64,000 bases of DNA from Affinibrenneria salicis (GTDB lineage Bacteria; Pseudomonadota; Gammaproteobacteria; Enterobacterales; Enterobacteriaceae), in the NCBI RefSeq assembly GCF_008710095.1, contig NZ_VYKJ01000010.1, positions 62,001 through 126,000 on the forward strand, given 5' to 3'. The notes below the pieces were generated by a model, which saw nothing but the letters and a program-made list of their open reading frames with translations, made no database searches and was not told where the DNA came from. Of this stretch, positions 1-8,211 are shown in pieces. Both the position numbers and the translations under genes were made by a program. How positions within the stretch are numbered: position 1 is the stretch's first letter; the number at the start of each line of letters is the position of its first letter.

Positions 1-128
1 TCCCGGATTCGGTAGCTATTCAGGCTGATTAGCAGGGATGGAATTTTGTTGGCGAAGCTGCGAAGCGGAGGTAGAATGCGCGGCTACTTTACTTAGTTTA
101 ACTATTCACGATGGGGAGTATATCTGAT

Positions 129-530
129 ATGGACGATAACGCCGGCCAAAAATACCCGCAAAGATGGCAGACCCGCTTCGCTTTTTTTGACAAGCACGGC
201 GCGCCGAAGACAAAGGAATACAAAGCGGCTTTCAAGAAGGAAAAAATTCCCGCGCGCTTTCTGATAGGATTCAACATCCTCGCTTTTTTCTTTGGGTTTA
301 TCTATTTCTTTGTTCTCGGCCTGTGGCGAAAAAATCTGTCTTTATTAGCCGCAACCGTGGGCATCGGCTTTCTTGCCGGAATTCTTGAACTCATAACCGG
401 CCACAAAGTATCCCCTGTCGCCCTTAATATGGTATGCGCTTTAATGTGGGCCACCACCGCCAATTATGCTTATTACCTGAAAGAAACCCAAAACAGTAAA
501 AGCTGGAACCCGTTTGAAGGCACCTTCTAA
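129..530 (+). CDS. DUF2628-type small membrane protein (copy 1)
   Basis: A protein of 133 residues. A soluble, basic N-terminus carries a KYPQRWQTRFAFFDKHGAP motif, followed by two or three hydrophobic segments (FNILAFFFGFIYFFVLGLWRK and two weaker ones), and the C-terminus ends in SWNPFEGTF. This is the layout of the DUF2628 family, including the tandem E. coli YigF/YigG proteins; the function is unknown. I chose the ATG at 129 rather than an in-frame ATG at 111. GGGGAG lies about ten bases upstream of 129, and the paralogue downstream starts at the equivalent residue. It is followed 155 bp later by that paralogue on the same strand, so the pair looks like a tandem duplication. Family assignment is from recalled motif similarity. 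Confidence 0.8.
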   Translation: MDDNAGQKYPQRWQTRFAFFDKHGAPKTKEYKAAFKKEKIPARFLIGFNILAFFFGFIYFFVLGLWRKNLSLLAATVGIGFLAGILELITGHKVSPVALNMVCALMWATTANYAYYLKETQNSKSWNPFEGTF

Positions 531-685
531 AAACAGGCAAAAAGTAATATGGCTTCCCTGCGGACAACCCGTTTTTGGCGCGAAATGGCGGGCATAGACT
601 CGCCTATCGTTACACCGCCGGGCTGTCTGCGACGAAAGCCACGCCCGCTTTGCTGGCAGGGCCGGGAACAGCTGAGACAAGGCTT

Positions 686-1126
686 ATGTACGCTGACAGA
701 GAACTGAAATACCCGCGAAAATGGCAAACCCGCTTTGTCTTTTTTGACAGACACGGCGCGCCCAACACCAAAGCGTACCGGGCGGCGTTAAAACAAGAAA
801 CGTTCTTACGCCGCATCCTTATCAGGATCAACTTCATTGCGTTTTTCTTCGGCTTTATCTATTTTTTCCTCATCGGGTTATGGCGCAAGGCCCTGTCTAT
901 GCTGGCTTTGAGCTATGCCATCAACCGAATTACCGAGCTGCTTATAACAAAAGCGCTAATGTGGCATCTTATTACCCTGGGCGGCGCTTTTCTGTTGAAT
1001 ATCGCCATCAGCCTTGTCTATATGCTGCTCTATATGGTGCTATGGGGATTACTCGCCAATTACGCCTGGTATCTGAAAGAAGTCAAAAACAGCACCAGCT
1101 GGAATCCGTTTGAAGGATTTCTGTAG
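686..1126 (+). CDS. DUF2628-type small membrane protein (copy 2)
   Basis: A paralogue of the preceding gene. It shares the N-terminal YPRKWQTRFVFFDRHGAP block, the IAFFFGFIYFFLIGLWRKALS membrane segment and the C-terminal NSTSWNPFEGFL. The 146 residues include extra hydrophobic segments in the middle (LITLGGAFLLNIAISLVYMLLY). The reading frame is open back to 575, but residues from there do not match the family. The ATG at 686 aligns with the start of copy 1, so I place the start there, although its ribosome binding site is weak. No enzymatic motif is visible. Function is unknown, presumably in the inner membrane. Confidence 0.78.
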   Translation: MYADRELKYPRKWQTRFVFFDRHGAPNTKAYRAALKQETFLRRILIRINFIAFFFGFIYFFLIGLWRKALSMLALSYAINRITELLITKALMWHLITLGGAFLLNIAISLVYMLLYMVLWGLLANYAWYLKEVKNSTSWNPFEGFL

Positions 1127-1214
1127 CGGCGAAGGGATACGCGCTGCCCGGCGTATCGGTAAATTAACCATCCGCGGTGGCTGGATCAGACCGGGCGCAG
1201 GACGAGGACTCATA

Positions 1215-1655
1215 ATGAAAACGGTGCTGACCGCCATAGGCTGTTCACTGTTGCTATCCGGCTGCCTGCCGATACCGCATGTCAACCAGATCGCGCCCGA
1301 GGTCACCGGCGTGGTGCTCAGGAACGGACAGCCCGCGCCGGGCGTGGTGATTTACTGGCATACCCGCTATGCTCCCACCGAAACGGCGTGCGCCGCATCG
1401 CCGGTGTCGGTTACTACAGATGCACAGGGACGTTTTCAACTTGAGGGCGAGCGGGAACTGTTCCTGTTCAGCGCAATGGGCGATCCCCTGATGAGCTGGA
1501 CGATTTGTTTGCAGGACGCAGGCACAATGTACACCGGATGGCGTTCGTTTCACCTCGGCTACGCGGAAAAACAAGTCCATATGGTATGCGATCTGGCGAC
1601 GCCCCTGCGGCCGGAGCAAAAAGACAGGGGTCTGTGCGATATCGACAGGCTGTAA
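1215..1655 (+). CDS. putative lipoprotein with carboxypeptidase-regulatory-like fold
   Basis: A 146-residue protein. The start at 1215 is preceded by GGACGAGGA. The N-terminus is a lipoprotein signal: a Lys at position 2, a hydrophobic stretch and a lipobox LLSGC with Cys17 as the predicted lipidated residue. The mature part opens with VTGVVLRNGQPAPGVVI, typical of beta-sandwich domains of the DUF6795/carboxypeptidase-regulatory kind, followed by TTDAQGRFQL. It lies directly after the two DUF2628 genes on the same strand. A role at the outer membrane is likely from the signal only; no specific function can be given. Confidence 0.72.
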   Translation: MKTVLTAIGCSLLLSGCLPIPHVNQIAPEVTGVVLRNGQPAPGVVIYWHTRYAPTETACAASPVSVTTDAQGRFQLEGERELFLFSAMGDPLMSWTICLQDAGTMYTGWRSFHLGYAEKQVHMVCDLATPLRPEQKDRGLCDIDRL

Positions 1656-1963
1656 TCTCCGTCGGCCTGACGCGCGATCATGACGTCATAGCGAAACGCG
1701 CGATTTCCCACGCCATTTTGTCCCCTTCCAGGCATAAAATGAAAGCCGCCAACCGGCCGAAAAGACACGCATCTTTTGCTACCGTTGCCAATAAAAGGTA
1801 GCATCTCTGACTTTGTTAACCCTATGCAACCCACGTCTATCCAGGGAAAAGAATAAAAACGACCTGTTTAGACCCGGGGTTATCGTAGTAACCAGTCATT
1901 CATCAGTGGATGAAAACGACAGGGATACAAAGAAATAGCGACGGACAGGAAGACAGAAAAGTA
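1656..1963. other. intergenic region before ansP
   Basis: No gene seen. The in-frame ATG at 1910 could serve as an alternative ansP start but has no good ribosome binding site. I see no strong terminator for the upstream genes. Confidence 0.4.
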
Positions 1964-3436
1964 ATGATTCATTCTAAAAAAACTGATAACGGTCATAACG
2001 AAAACCAGCGCAGTTGGCTGGACTCTCATGAAAAGGGTTATCATAAAGGCTTAGGCAACCGCCACGTGCAAATGATCGCGATTGGCGGCGCCATTGGTAC
2101 AGGGCTGTTTCTCGGCGCGGGCGCTCGCCTGCAAATTGCGGGGCCGGCGCTGGCGCTGGTCTATCTGATCTGCGGCATATTCTCTTTTCTTATTCTGCGC
2201 GCAATGGGCGAACTTATCGTTCATCGCCCGACCAGCGGCAGTTTTGTTTCTTATGCGCGGGAATTTTTGGGGGAAAAGGCCTCCTACGTGGCGGGCTGGA
2301 TGTATTTTCTCAACTGGGCGATGACCGGCATTGTCGATATCACCGCGGTCGCGCTTTACATGCACTACTGGGGCGCTTTCGCCGACGTGCCGCAGTGGGC
2401 ATTCGCGCTTGGCGCCCTGTCGCTCGTCACGTTGATGAATCTGATCGGGGTAAAATGGTTTGCCGAAATGGAGTTCTGGTTCGCCCTGATTAAGGTGGCG
2501 GCCATCTCGCTGTTTCTCATTGTCGGAACGATATACCTCGGCACAGGCGCGCCGCTGGACGGTAACCCGACGGGCTTCCACCTGATCACCGACAACGGCG
2601 GACTGTTTCCGCACGGCCTCCTGCCGGCGCTGGTGCTGATCCAGGGGGTAATCTTCGCCTTCGCCGGCGTTGAAATGCTCGGCATCACCGCCGGCGAGTG
2701 CAAGAACCCGGAAAAAATCCTGCCGAAAGCCGTTAATAGCGTGATCTGGCGTATCGGCCTGTTTTACGTCGGTTCGATCATTCTGTTGGTGTGCCTGCTG
2801 CCGTGGAATGCCTACCAGGCCGGACAAAGTCCCTTTGTCACCTTCTTTAGTAAACTCGGCGTGCCGTACATCGACAGCATAATCAACATCGTGGTGCTGT
2901 CCGCCGCGCTTTCCAGCCTTAACTCCGGCCTGTACTGCACCGGGCGTATCCTTCGCTCTCTCTCGCAGGGCGGTTCCGCGCCGCTCTTTCTGTCGAAGAT
3001 GAGCCGCCAGTCGGTGCCCTACGCCGGCATTCTGGTGACGGTGAGCATTCATATTATCGGCGTATTTCTGAATTACATCGTGCCGGCGCAGGTGTTTGAG
3101 ATTGTACTGAACATCGCCTCGCTGGGCATTCTCTCCTCCTGGGGATTTATCATCGTGTGCCAGATGAAGCTGCGTATAGCGATCCGCCAGGGCAAAGCCA
3201 AACCGGTGTCATTCAAAATGCCGGGCGCGCCCGTTACCTCCTGGCTGACGCTGGCCTTTCTGCTGGGCGTGCTGGTGCTGATGGCGTTCGATTACCCGAA
3301 CGGCAGCTGGACCATCGCCAGTATTCCATTACTGGCCATTATGCTGACGCTGGGCTGGAAAGGTCTGAAAAAACAGAAACAGCAGGCCGACCGGAACCGT
3401 GTCGCTCAGGGAGAAAACGCGACCGCCAATCGCTGA
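1964..3436 (+). CDS. ansP: L-asparagine permease (APC family)
   Basis: Amino acid:proton symporter of the inner membrane. Starting at 1964 it has 490 residues and about twelve hydrophobic segments. The N-terminal block HEKGYHKGLGNRHVQMIAIG followed by GAIGTGLFLGAG is the conserved APC signature. The stretches GWMYFLNWAMTGIVDITAVA and LNSGLYCTGRILRSLSQGG match what I recall of E. coli AnsP almost residue for residue. That makes AnsP a better call than GABA, proline or aromatic permeases. AGGAAG about twelve bases before 1964 favours this ATG over the ATG at 1910 in the same frame. It converges on speC with a hairpin in between. Confidence 0.9.
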   Translation: MIHSKKTDNGHNENQRSWLDSHEKGYHKGLGNRHVQMIAIGGAIGTGLFLGAGARLQIAGPALALVYLICGIFSFLILRAMGELIVHRPTSGSFVSYAREFLGEKASYVAGWMYFLNWAMTGIVDITAVALYMHYWGAFADVPQWAFALGALSLVTLMNLIGVKWFAEMEFWFALIKVAAISLFLIVGTIYLGTGAPLDGNPTGFHLITDNGGLFPHGLLPALVLIQGVIFAFAGVEMLGITAGECKNPEKILPKAVNSVIWRIGLFYVGSIILLVCLLPWNAYQAGQSPFVTFFSKLGVPYIDSIINIVVLSAALSSLNSGLYCTGRILRSLSQGGSAPLFLSKMSRQSVPYAGILVTVSIHIIGVFLNYIVPAQVFEIVLNIASLGILSSWGFIIVCQMKLRIAIRQGKAKPVSFKMPGAPVTSWLTLAFLLGVLVLMAFDYPNGSWTIASIPLLAIMLTLGWKGLKKQKQQADRNRVAQGENATANR

Positions 3437-3460
3437 GACCGCAGTTAAGTACGACGATTC

Positions 3461-3478
3461 AGGCCCGCTGACGGGCCT
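3461..3478. terminator. hairpin between convergent ansP and speC
   Basis: AGGCCCG (3461-3467) pairs with CGGGCCT (3472-3478) around a four-base loop. There is no clear T-run on either side. Its position between two converging genes suggests a shared terminator. Confidence 0.5.
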
Positions 3479-3492
3479 GAACATTCTACCGA

Positions 3493-5652
3493 TTACTGGC
3501 AGATGACGTAGCCGTACAGCCGGCGCGAGCCATCCTCCTCCGCCACGCTGTAGACGCCCTGCAGTTCCGGCGAAAAACCCGGCAACAGATTAATACCCTG
3601 CTCCAGCGCCAGAAAATACTGCTGCACCGCCCCGCCCCAAATCTCGCCCGGCACCACGCACAGCACGCCAGGCGGATACGGCAGAGCGCCCTCGGCCGCA
3701 ATACGGCTGGCTACCCCGGCAATCGGCACCAGTTCGACATTACCGCGCACAAACTCGCGATTCGCCTCCTGCGGATTCATCGCCATCGCCGGCATATCGG
3801 CCTTGCGAAACATCGCTTTCTGCAGCTGTTTCACATTGTGACTGGCGTAAAAATCATGCATTTCCTGACACAGCTGGCGCAGCGTGTAGCCCTGATAGCG
3901 CTGGCGATACTTGTGATATAGCGTCGGCAGCACTTCGCTCAGCGGCATATCCCGATCAATATACTGCTCGAAGCGGGCGATCGCATCGACCAATTCCTGC
4001 ATTTTCTGGCGGTCCTCCGCCGGCGTCAGCAGGAACAGAATTGAGTTCAAATCGCATTTTTCCGGAATGATGCCGTGCTCGCGCAGATAGTTGGCAAGAA
4101 TGGTGGCCGGAATGCCGAAGCGGGTATATTCGCCGCTGACCGCATCGATTCCCGGCGTGGTCAGCAACAGCTTGCACGGATCGATGAAATACTGATCCGG
4201 CGCGTAACCGGAAAACGCGTGCCACTTCTCCTGCGGATCGAAATTAAAGAAGCGCACATCGCTGGCTATGGTTTGCGTATCGTAGTCCTGCCAGCGCCGA
4301 CCGTCGACCACCGGCGGAACAAACGGCTGGATCATCGAGCAGGTGGCGAAGAGCTGTTTACGCGTATCGATGCCCAGCCTCACGCACTCCTGCCACAGCC
4401 GACGTCCGCTGGCGCCTTCGTGCATTTTCGCGTTAACGTCAAGCGCGGCGAACAACGGGTAAAACGGACTGGTCGACGCATGCAGCATAAAAGCGTTGTT
4501 CAAATGCTTATGATTGCAAAAACGCTTCTGCCCTTTGATATGGTTATCTTTTTTATGGATCTGCGAACTCTGGGAAAATCCCGCCTGTTGTTTATGCACC
4601 GATTGGGTGACAAAGATACCGGGATCGTTTTCGTTCAGGTCCAGCAGCAACGGCGAACACTGCTCCATCATCGGAATAAACTGCTCGTAACCGACCCAGG
4701 CCGAATCGAACAGGATGTAATCGCACAGATGGCCGATGCTATCCACCACCTGACGCGCGTTATAAATAGTGCCGTCATAGGTGCCGAGCTGAATCACCGC
4801 CAGCCGGAACGGACGGGCGTCATGCTCGCGCGTCGGCGCCACCTCTTTCACCAACTGACGCAGATAGCCTTCATCGAAACAGTGCGCATCAATGCCGCCG
4901 ATAAAGCCAAATGGGTTGCGTACGGTTTCCAGATACACCGGCGTCGCGCCGGCCTGAATCAATGCGCCGTGATGGTTGGATTTATGGTTATTGCGATCGA
5001 ACAGCACCAGATCGCCCGGCGTCAGCAGGGCATTAGTGACCACCTTGTTGGCCGCCGAGGTGCCGTTCAGCACAAAATAGGTCTTATCGGCATGGAACAC
5101 CCGGGCGGCATATTTCTGCGCCGCTTTGGCTGCGCCTTCATGGATCAACAAATCGCCCAGTTTGACATCCGCATTGCAGATATCGGATCGGAAAATATTC
5201 TCGCCGTAAAACTCAAAGAACTGCCGGCCGGCCGGGTGCTTACGGAAAAACTGCCCGCCTTGATGCCCGGGACAGGCGAACGTGGTATTGCCCATGCCGA
5301 CATATTTCGTCAGCGTGGCGAAAAACGGCGGCAGAAGCTGCTGCTGCCAGGCTTCGGCGGCACGTTCCAGCACGCTGGCGTGATCGTCTTCCTCCGCCAG
5401 CGACAGCCAGCGACTGCCCGGCGGCAATATCTCCGCTTCCGCATCAGGATATTCCGCATTGTGCACCACGAACGTCGGCAGATTAAACCCGGTATGATGC
5501 AGGACAGACAATATGCCGCTGCGGGCCTCATCGGCAGAAACCACCACCGCCGCGACATCGGTGAAATCAGTCTGATTTAACGCCACTACGGTACGCGTGG
5601 TATCCAGACGAGAGGCAACGGAAGCATTAGCCGCAATCTTTAATTGTTTCAT
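3493..5652 (-). CDS. speC: ornithine decarboxylase, biosynthetic (PLP-dependent)
   Basis: Converts ornithine to putrescine in the cytoplasm, the entry step of polyamine synthesis. At 719 residues it has the size of bacterial group III Orn/Lys/Arg decarboxylases. The N-terminal response-regulator-like wing domain is followed by the PLP domain, with NGTSAANKVVTNALLTPGDL, the LFDRNNHKSNHHGALIQAGA block and TQSVHKQQAGFSQ, where the Lys forms the Schiff base. The C-terminal part ends in PYPPGVLCVVPGEIWGGAVQ. The N-terminus MKQLKIAANASVASRL resembles SpeC rather than the inducible SpeF, and no potE-like antiporter is adjacent. Its position beside a tRNA-Phe gene matches speC-pheV in E. coli. Confidence 0.94.
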   Translation of the reverse strand: MKQLKIAANASVASRLDTTRTVVALNQTDFTDVAAVVVSADEARSGILSVLHHTGFNLPTFVVHNAEYPDAEAEILPPGSRWLSLAEEDDHASVLERAAEAWQQQLLPPFFATLTKYVGMGNTTFACPGHQGGQFFRKHPAGRQFFEFYGENIFRSDICNADVKLGDLLIHEGAAKAAQKYAARVFHADKTYFVLNGTSAANKVVTNALLTPGDLVLFDRNNHKSNHHGALIQAGATPVYLETVRNPFGFIGGIDAHCFDEGYLRQLVKEVAPTREHDARPFRLAVIQLGTYDGTIYNARQVVDSIGHLCDYILFDSAWVGYEQFIPMMEQCSPLLLDLNENDPGIFVTQSVHKQQAGFSQSSQIHKKDNHIKGQKRFCNHKHLNNAFMLHASTSPFYPLFAALDVNAKMHEGASGRRLWQECVRLGIDTRKQLFATCSMIQPFVPPVVDGRRWQDYDTQTIASDVRFFNFDPQEKWHAFSGYAPDQYFIDPCKLLLTTPGIDAVSGEYTRFGIPATILANYLREHGIIPEKCDLNSILFLLTPAEDRQKMQELVDAIARFEQYIDRDMPLSEVLPTLYHKYRQRYQGYTLRQLCQEMHDFYASHNVKQLQKAMFRKADMPAMAMNPQEANREFVRGNVELVPIAGVASRIAAEGALPYPPGVLCVVPGEIWGGAVQQYFLALEQGINLLPGFSPELQGVYSVAEEDGSRRLYGYVICQ

Positions 5653-6212
5653 GTAACCAAACCCAAACGGTTAAGGATGAGCGGACGTGTCAGTAAGACA
5701 CCGCGCAGGAATATCGCACTGCTGCAATACGTGACGCCAGAGAGCGGACAAACCAATCGCCCCCACAACAACCAGGAGGGAAAGACGGCAATAGATCGGA
5801 AAACCGCATCATCCGCAAGGCATCAGTAAAAGCAGAACCGTGCTCTATTCTTACGCATGCCTGACAGGAAGCGTCAGACCGCCTCACCGCATGGTGAGAG
5901 CCGGCAACGGGGAGAATTGAGGGGCGAAAAAACAGCGATACGGCATCATCAGCACACAGGTGCGCAGACAATGCACCCCTTGCAATGAATCTGACATACC
6001 GGCAACCCTCTTAACAGCCAATAGAAGTGGACAGGACGTTAAAAAACCGCGCAATAGTGGCACTATTTTTCATCAAATTCAAGCTAACATCCCCCAACCG
6101 ACCGTCCGCGCCACAGACCGCCCGTCGCCGCGGCCACAGCATCCGTATCGCGCGCCGCAAGAACAAAATGCCTGAAAATAGAGCAGCCGCGCTGATTTAT
6201 AGTATAAAGCCG
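5653..6212. other. intergenic region between speC and the tRNA-Phe promoter
   Basis: About 560 bp without a convincing gene. It must hold the speC promoter and leader on the minus strand. Short open frames here lack recognisable products and good start signals. Confidence 0.45.
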
Positions 6213-6241
6213 TTGACGGAAAGCGGCCAATACGGTTTAAT
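6213..6241 (+). promoter_or_regulatory. sigma70 promoter of the tRNA-Phe gene
   Basis: TTGACG at 6213-6218, a 17-base spacer, then TTTAAT at 6236-6241. A G+C-rich stretch (GCGCCCC) follows the -10 box; such discriminators are typical of stringently controlled stable-RNA promoters. The tRNA begins 11 bases further on. Confidence 0.75.
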
Positions 6242-6251
6242 GCGCCCCGTT

Positions 6252-6327
6252 GCCCGGATAGCTCAGTCGGTAGAGCAGAGGATTGAAAATCCTCGTGTCC
6301 TTGGTTCGATTCCGAGTCCGGGCACCA
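6252..6327 (+). tRNA. tRNA-Phe (anticodon GAA)
   Basis: Seventy-six bases folding as a standard cloverleaf. Acceptor arm GCCCGGA pairs with TCCGGGC. The D arm is GCTC/GAGC. The anticodon arm GAGGA/TCCTC carries the loop TTGAAAA with GAA at 6285-6287. The T arm CTTGG/CCGAG carries TTCGATT, and CCA is encoded at the end. It lies next to speC, as pheV does in E. coli, where this locus is a frequent island insertion site. Its 3' end is the integration target used here. Confidence 0.97.
6312..6327. repeat. attachment site, left copy (inside tRNA 3' end)
   Basis: CCGAGTCCGGGCACCA, identical to 16651-16666. It is the T-arm and acceptor end of the tRNA, so integration leaves the tRNA intact. Confidence 0.85.
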
Positions 6328-6437
6328 CCTTTCCTTTTTTATGTCTCCTTATCAATTCCTATGTGTATGTAATTCAATAAGTTGGCGTAAAAATCTTTCC
6401 CGATGCGTTTTGGTTTATCCCTTCGTATCCGGAAAAT

Positions 6438-6488
6438 TTGGGGTCAGATTGCGGGTCGTTCAGTTCGATGAACGAAGGAGACCCTCAC
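6438..6488 (+). promoter_or_regulatory. structured leader of the island-1 integrase
   Basis: GGGTCGTTC at 6453-6461 can pair with GAAC (6470-6473) and, after a bulge holding the AAGGAGA ribosome binding site, with GACCC (6480-6484). The binding site would lie in an internal loop five to ten bases before the ATG at 6489. The role in expression control is inferred. Confidence 0.4.
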
Positions 6489-7760
6489 ATGGCCCTGAAT
6501 GACAGCAAAATCCGCGCAGCCAAATCCCGCGCAAAATCCTATAAACTCACCGACTCGCAAGGTCTGTACCTCACGGTATCCGCCAGCGGCGCTAAGTTAT
6601 GGTATTTCCGCTATCGCTTCGGCGGTAAGGAAAACCGTCTGGCCTTTGGCCGCTATCCTCAGATTACGTTGGCGGAAGCCCGCGAAAAGCGCGACGCGGC
6701 GCGTAAGCTGCTGGCGTCCGGCCTCTGCCCTTCCTTGATCCGCAAAACGGATAATACCGCCGTTGATGAATCCCGCACCTTTCAGTACATCGCCACCGCA
6801 TGGCACACCAGTTGCCTTAAGCTCTGGTCGGACGCTCACGCCGATAAGATCCTCACCTGCCTGAAACGCTACGTTTTCCCCGCGATCGGTGCGATGGATA
6901 TCGCTCTGATTGAGACCCGGCATCTGGCACAGTTGGTTAAAACCATCGACGATAAAGGCGTGCATGACGTCGCCGGACGGGTACGCCAGCATCTGACCAA
7001 AATCATGCGTCACGCGGTACAGCAGGGCGTGATTAAATATAATCCGGCTTACGATCTGGATGGCGTCGTGACCCCGGTAGTGACCCAACATCACCCCGCC
7101 CTGCCGCTGAAACGCCTGCCTGAACTGCTGGAGAAGGTAGATAGCTACAAAGGCCGGATACTGACCTGTCTGGCGCTGGAATTAAGCCTGCATGTTTTCC
7201 TGCGCTCCAGTGAGCTACGTTTTGCCCGCTGGGATGAATTCAACCTGAAAGCGCATATCTGGAGTGTGCCCGCCCAGCGCGAAGCCGTAAACGGCGTGCG
7301 GTTCTCAGAACGCGGTGCCAAGATGAAGGATGAACATCTGGTTCCGCTGTCACGGCAGGCGGTCACCCTGCTGAAACAGATTCAGGCAATTTCCGGTGAG
7401 TCGGTCTTCGTTTTTCCGGGCGCACATACCCTGAACAAGCCGATGAGTGAGAACACCATCAATAAGGCGCTGCGCGTAATTGGCTATGACACCAAAACCG
7501 AAATCTGCGGCCACGGCTTCAGAACCATGGCCTGTAGCGCCCTGAACGAGTCCGGACGCTGGTCAAAGGATGCCATCGAGCGGCAGATGAGCCACAAAGA
7601 ACGCAACGGCGTGCGGGCGGCTTATGTGCATAAAGCCGAGCATCTGGAAGCCAGAATCGAAATGATGCAGTGGTGGTCGGATTATCTGGACGTCAGCCGC
7701 GAAGGATATGTCGCGCCGTATATTTATGCGCGACAGCATAAAGCCTCTGGTACAGCCTAA
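6489..7760 (+). CDS. P4-type tyrosine recombinase (island-1 integrase)
   Basis: Site-specific recombinase that integrates and excises the island at tRNA-Phe. Residues 1-90 form the DUF4102 arm-binding domain (SKIRAAKSRAKSYKLTDSQG, then FGGKENRLAFGRYPQITLAEA). The catalytic domain follows, with Arg at about 239 (RSSELRFARW), HGFR at about 342-345, the second His at about 369 (MSHKER) and the nucleophile Tyr at about 379 (AAYVH). The ATG at 6489 has AAGGAGA upstream; the frame is open further back but without homology. The protein is 423 residues, normal for the family. It lies 162 bp inside the left att copy and is followed by a good terminator. It is closely related to the second integrase at 16830. 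Confidence 0.93.
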   Translation: MALNDSKIRAAKSRAKSYKLTDSQGLYLTVSASGAKLWYFRYRFGGKENRLAFGRYPQITLAEAREKRDAARKLLASGLCPSLIRKTDNTAVDESRTFQYIATAWHTSCLKLWSDAHADKILTCLKRYVFPAIGAMDIALIETRHLAQLVKTIDDKGVHDVAGRVRQHLTKIMRHAVQQGVIKYNPAYDLDGVVTPVVTQHHPALPLKRLPELLEKVDSYKGRILTCLALELSLHVFLRSSELRFARWDEFNLKAHIWSVPAQREAVNGVRFSERGAKMKDEHLVPLSRQAVTLLKQIQAISGESVFVFPGAHTLNKPMSENTINKALRVIGYDTKTEICGHGFRTMACSALNESGRWSKDAIERQMSHKERNGVRAAYVHKAEHLEARIEMMQWWSDYLDVSREGYVAPYIYARQHKASGTA

Positions 7761-7780
7761 CGGTTAATTCTCTGACAAAA

Positions 7781-7812
7781 GCAGATCCTGATGCGAGGGA
7801 TCTGCTTCTTTG
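7781..7812 (+). terminator. rho-independent terminator after the island-1 integrase
   Basis: AGCAGATCC (7781-7789) pairs perfectly with GGATCTGCT (7799-7807), followed by TCTTTGCTTTCT. Confidence 0.8.
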
Positions 7813-7990
7813 CTTTCTAAAAGGTTTTACCTTCTTATTTTTAACGATCAATCGGGAAACGCCTAAAATTATTCCGGCAGAATATTTTTAGGTCGTTACC
7901 TATCAATAAGGGTAATTTTTGAGGTATAGCTTATCGTCATTGCGACGATAAAAAATCTGCACCATAGGATGGTTGTCGGCCAACATGACA

Positions 7991-8190
7991 CTGCGCCAGA
8001 ACCCGATATTCCGACTAACTGCACCAGTTTTCTGTTGGCAGGAAGTCGCAGCTCTGCACCAAAGCATTGTCGAACGAACATCGAACTGCGCCAGTTACTG
8101 CCTTTTCAGCCCTTTGGCCCTTTCCGGTTTGGCGCTGTTACCCTTAGCTTTCCTTTACCCTTTCGGCCTTTTCCCTTTCGACTGCACCAG
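7991..8190. repeat. cluster of CTGCRCCAG repeats downstream of the second recombinase
   Basis: Copies of CTGC(G/A)CCAG at 7991, 8019, 8086 and 8182, plus a near-copy at 8054. All are in the same orientation. They sit just beyond the 3' end of the recombinase gene at 8212-9081. The 8106-8165 stretch between them is also conserved near 18264 behind the second integrase. They look like binding sites for a recombinase or accessory protein; that role is inferred. Confidence 0.6.
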
Positions 8191-8211
8191 ATACAGGAAT
8201 TATCCATCGTT

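Noticed and set aside
2051..3052. Long minus-strand frame opposite ansP.
   Set aside because: Composition is typical of an antisense frame (His/Arg/Gln-rich, no hydrophobic or catalytic motif), while ansP is clear on the plus strand.
4075..5580. Long plus-strand frame opposite speC.
   Set aside because: Shadow of speC; no recognisable motif and no ribosome binding site.
5653..6212. Small genes between speC and tRNA-Phe.
   Set aside because: The open frames there are short, overlap each other on both strands, lack ribosome binding sites and resemble nothing.
7991..8190. CRISPR array.
   Set aside because: The repeated units are nine bases long with irregular spacing and no unique spacers of constant length; no cas genes are present.
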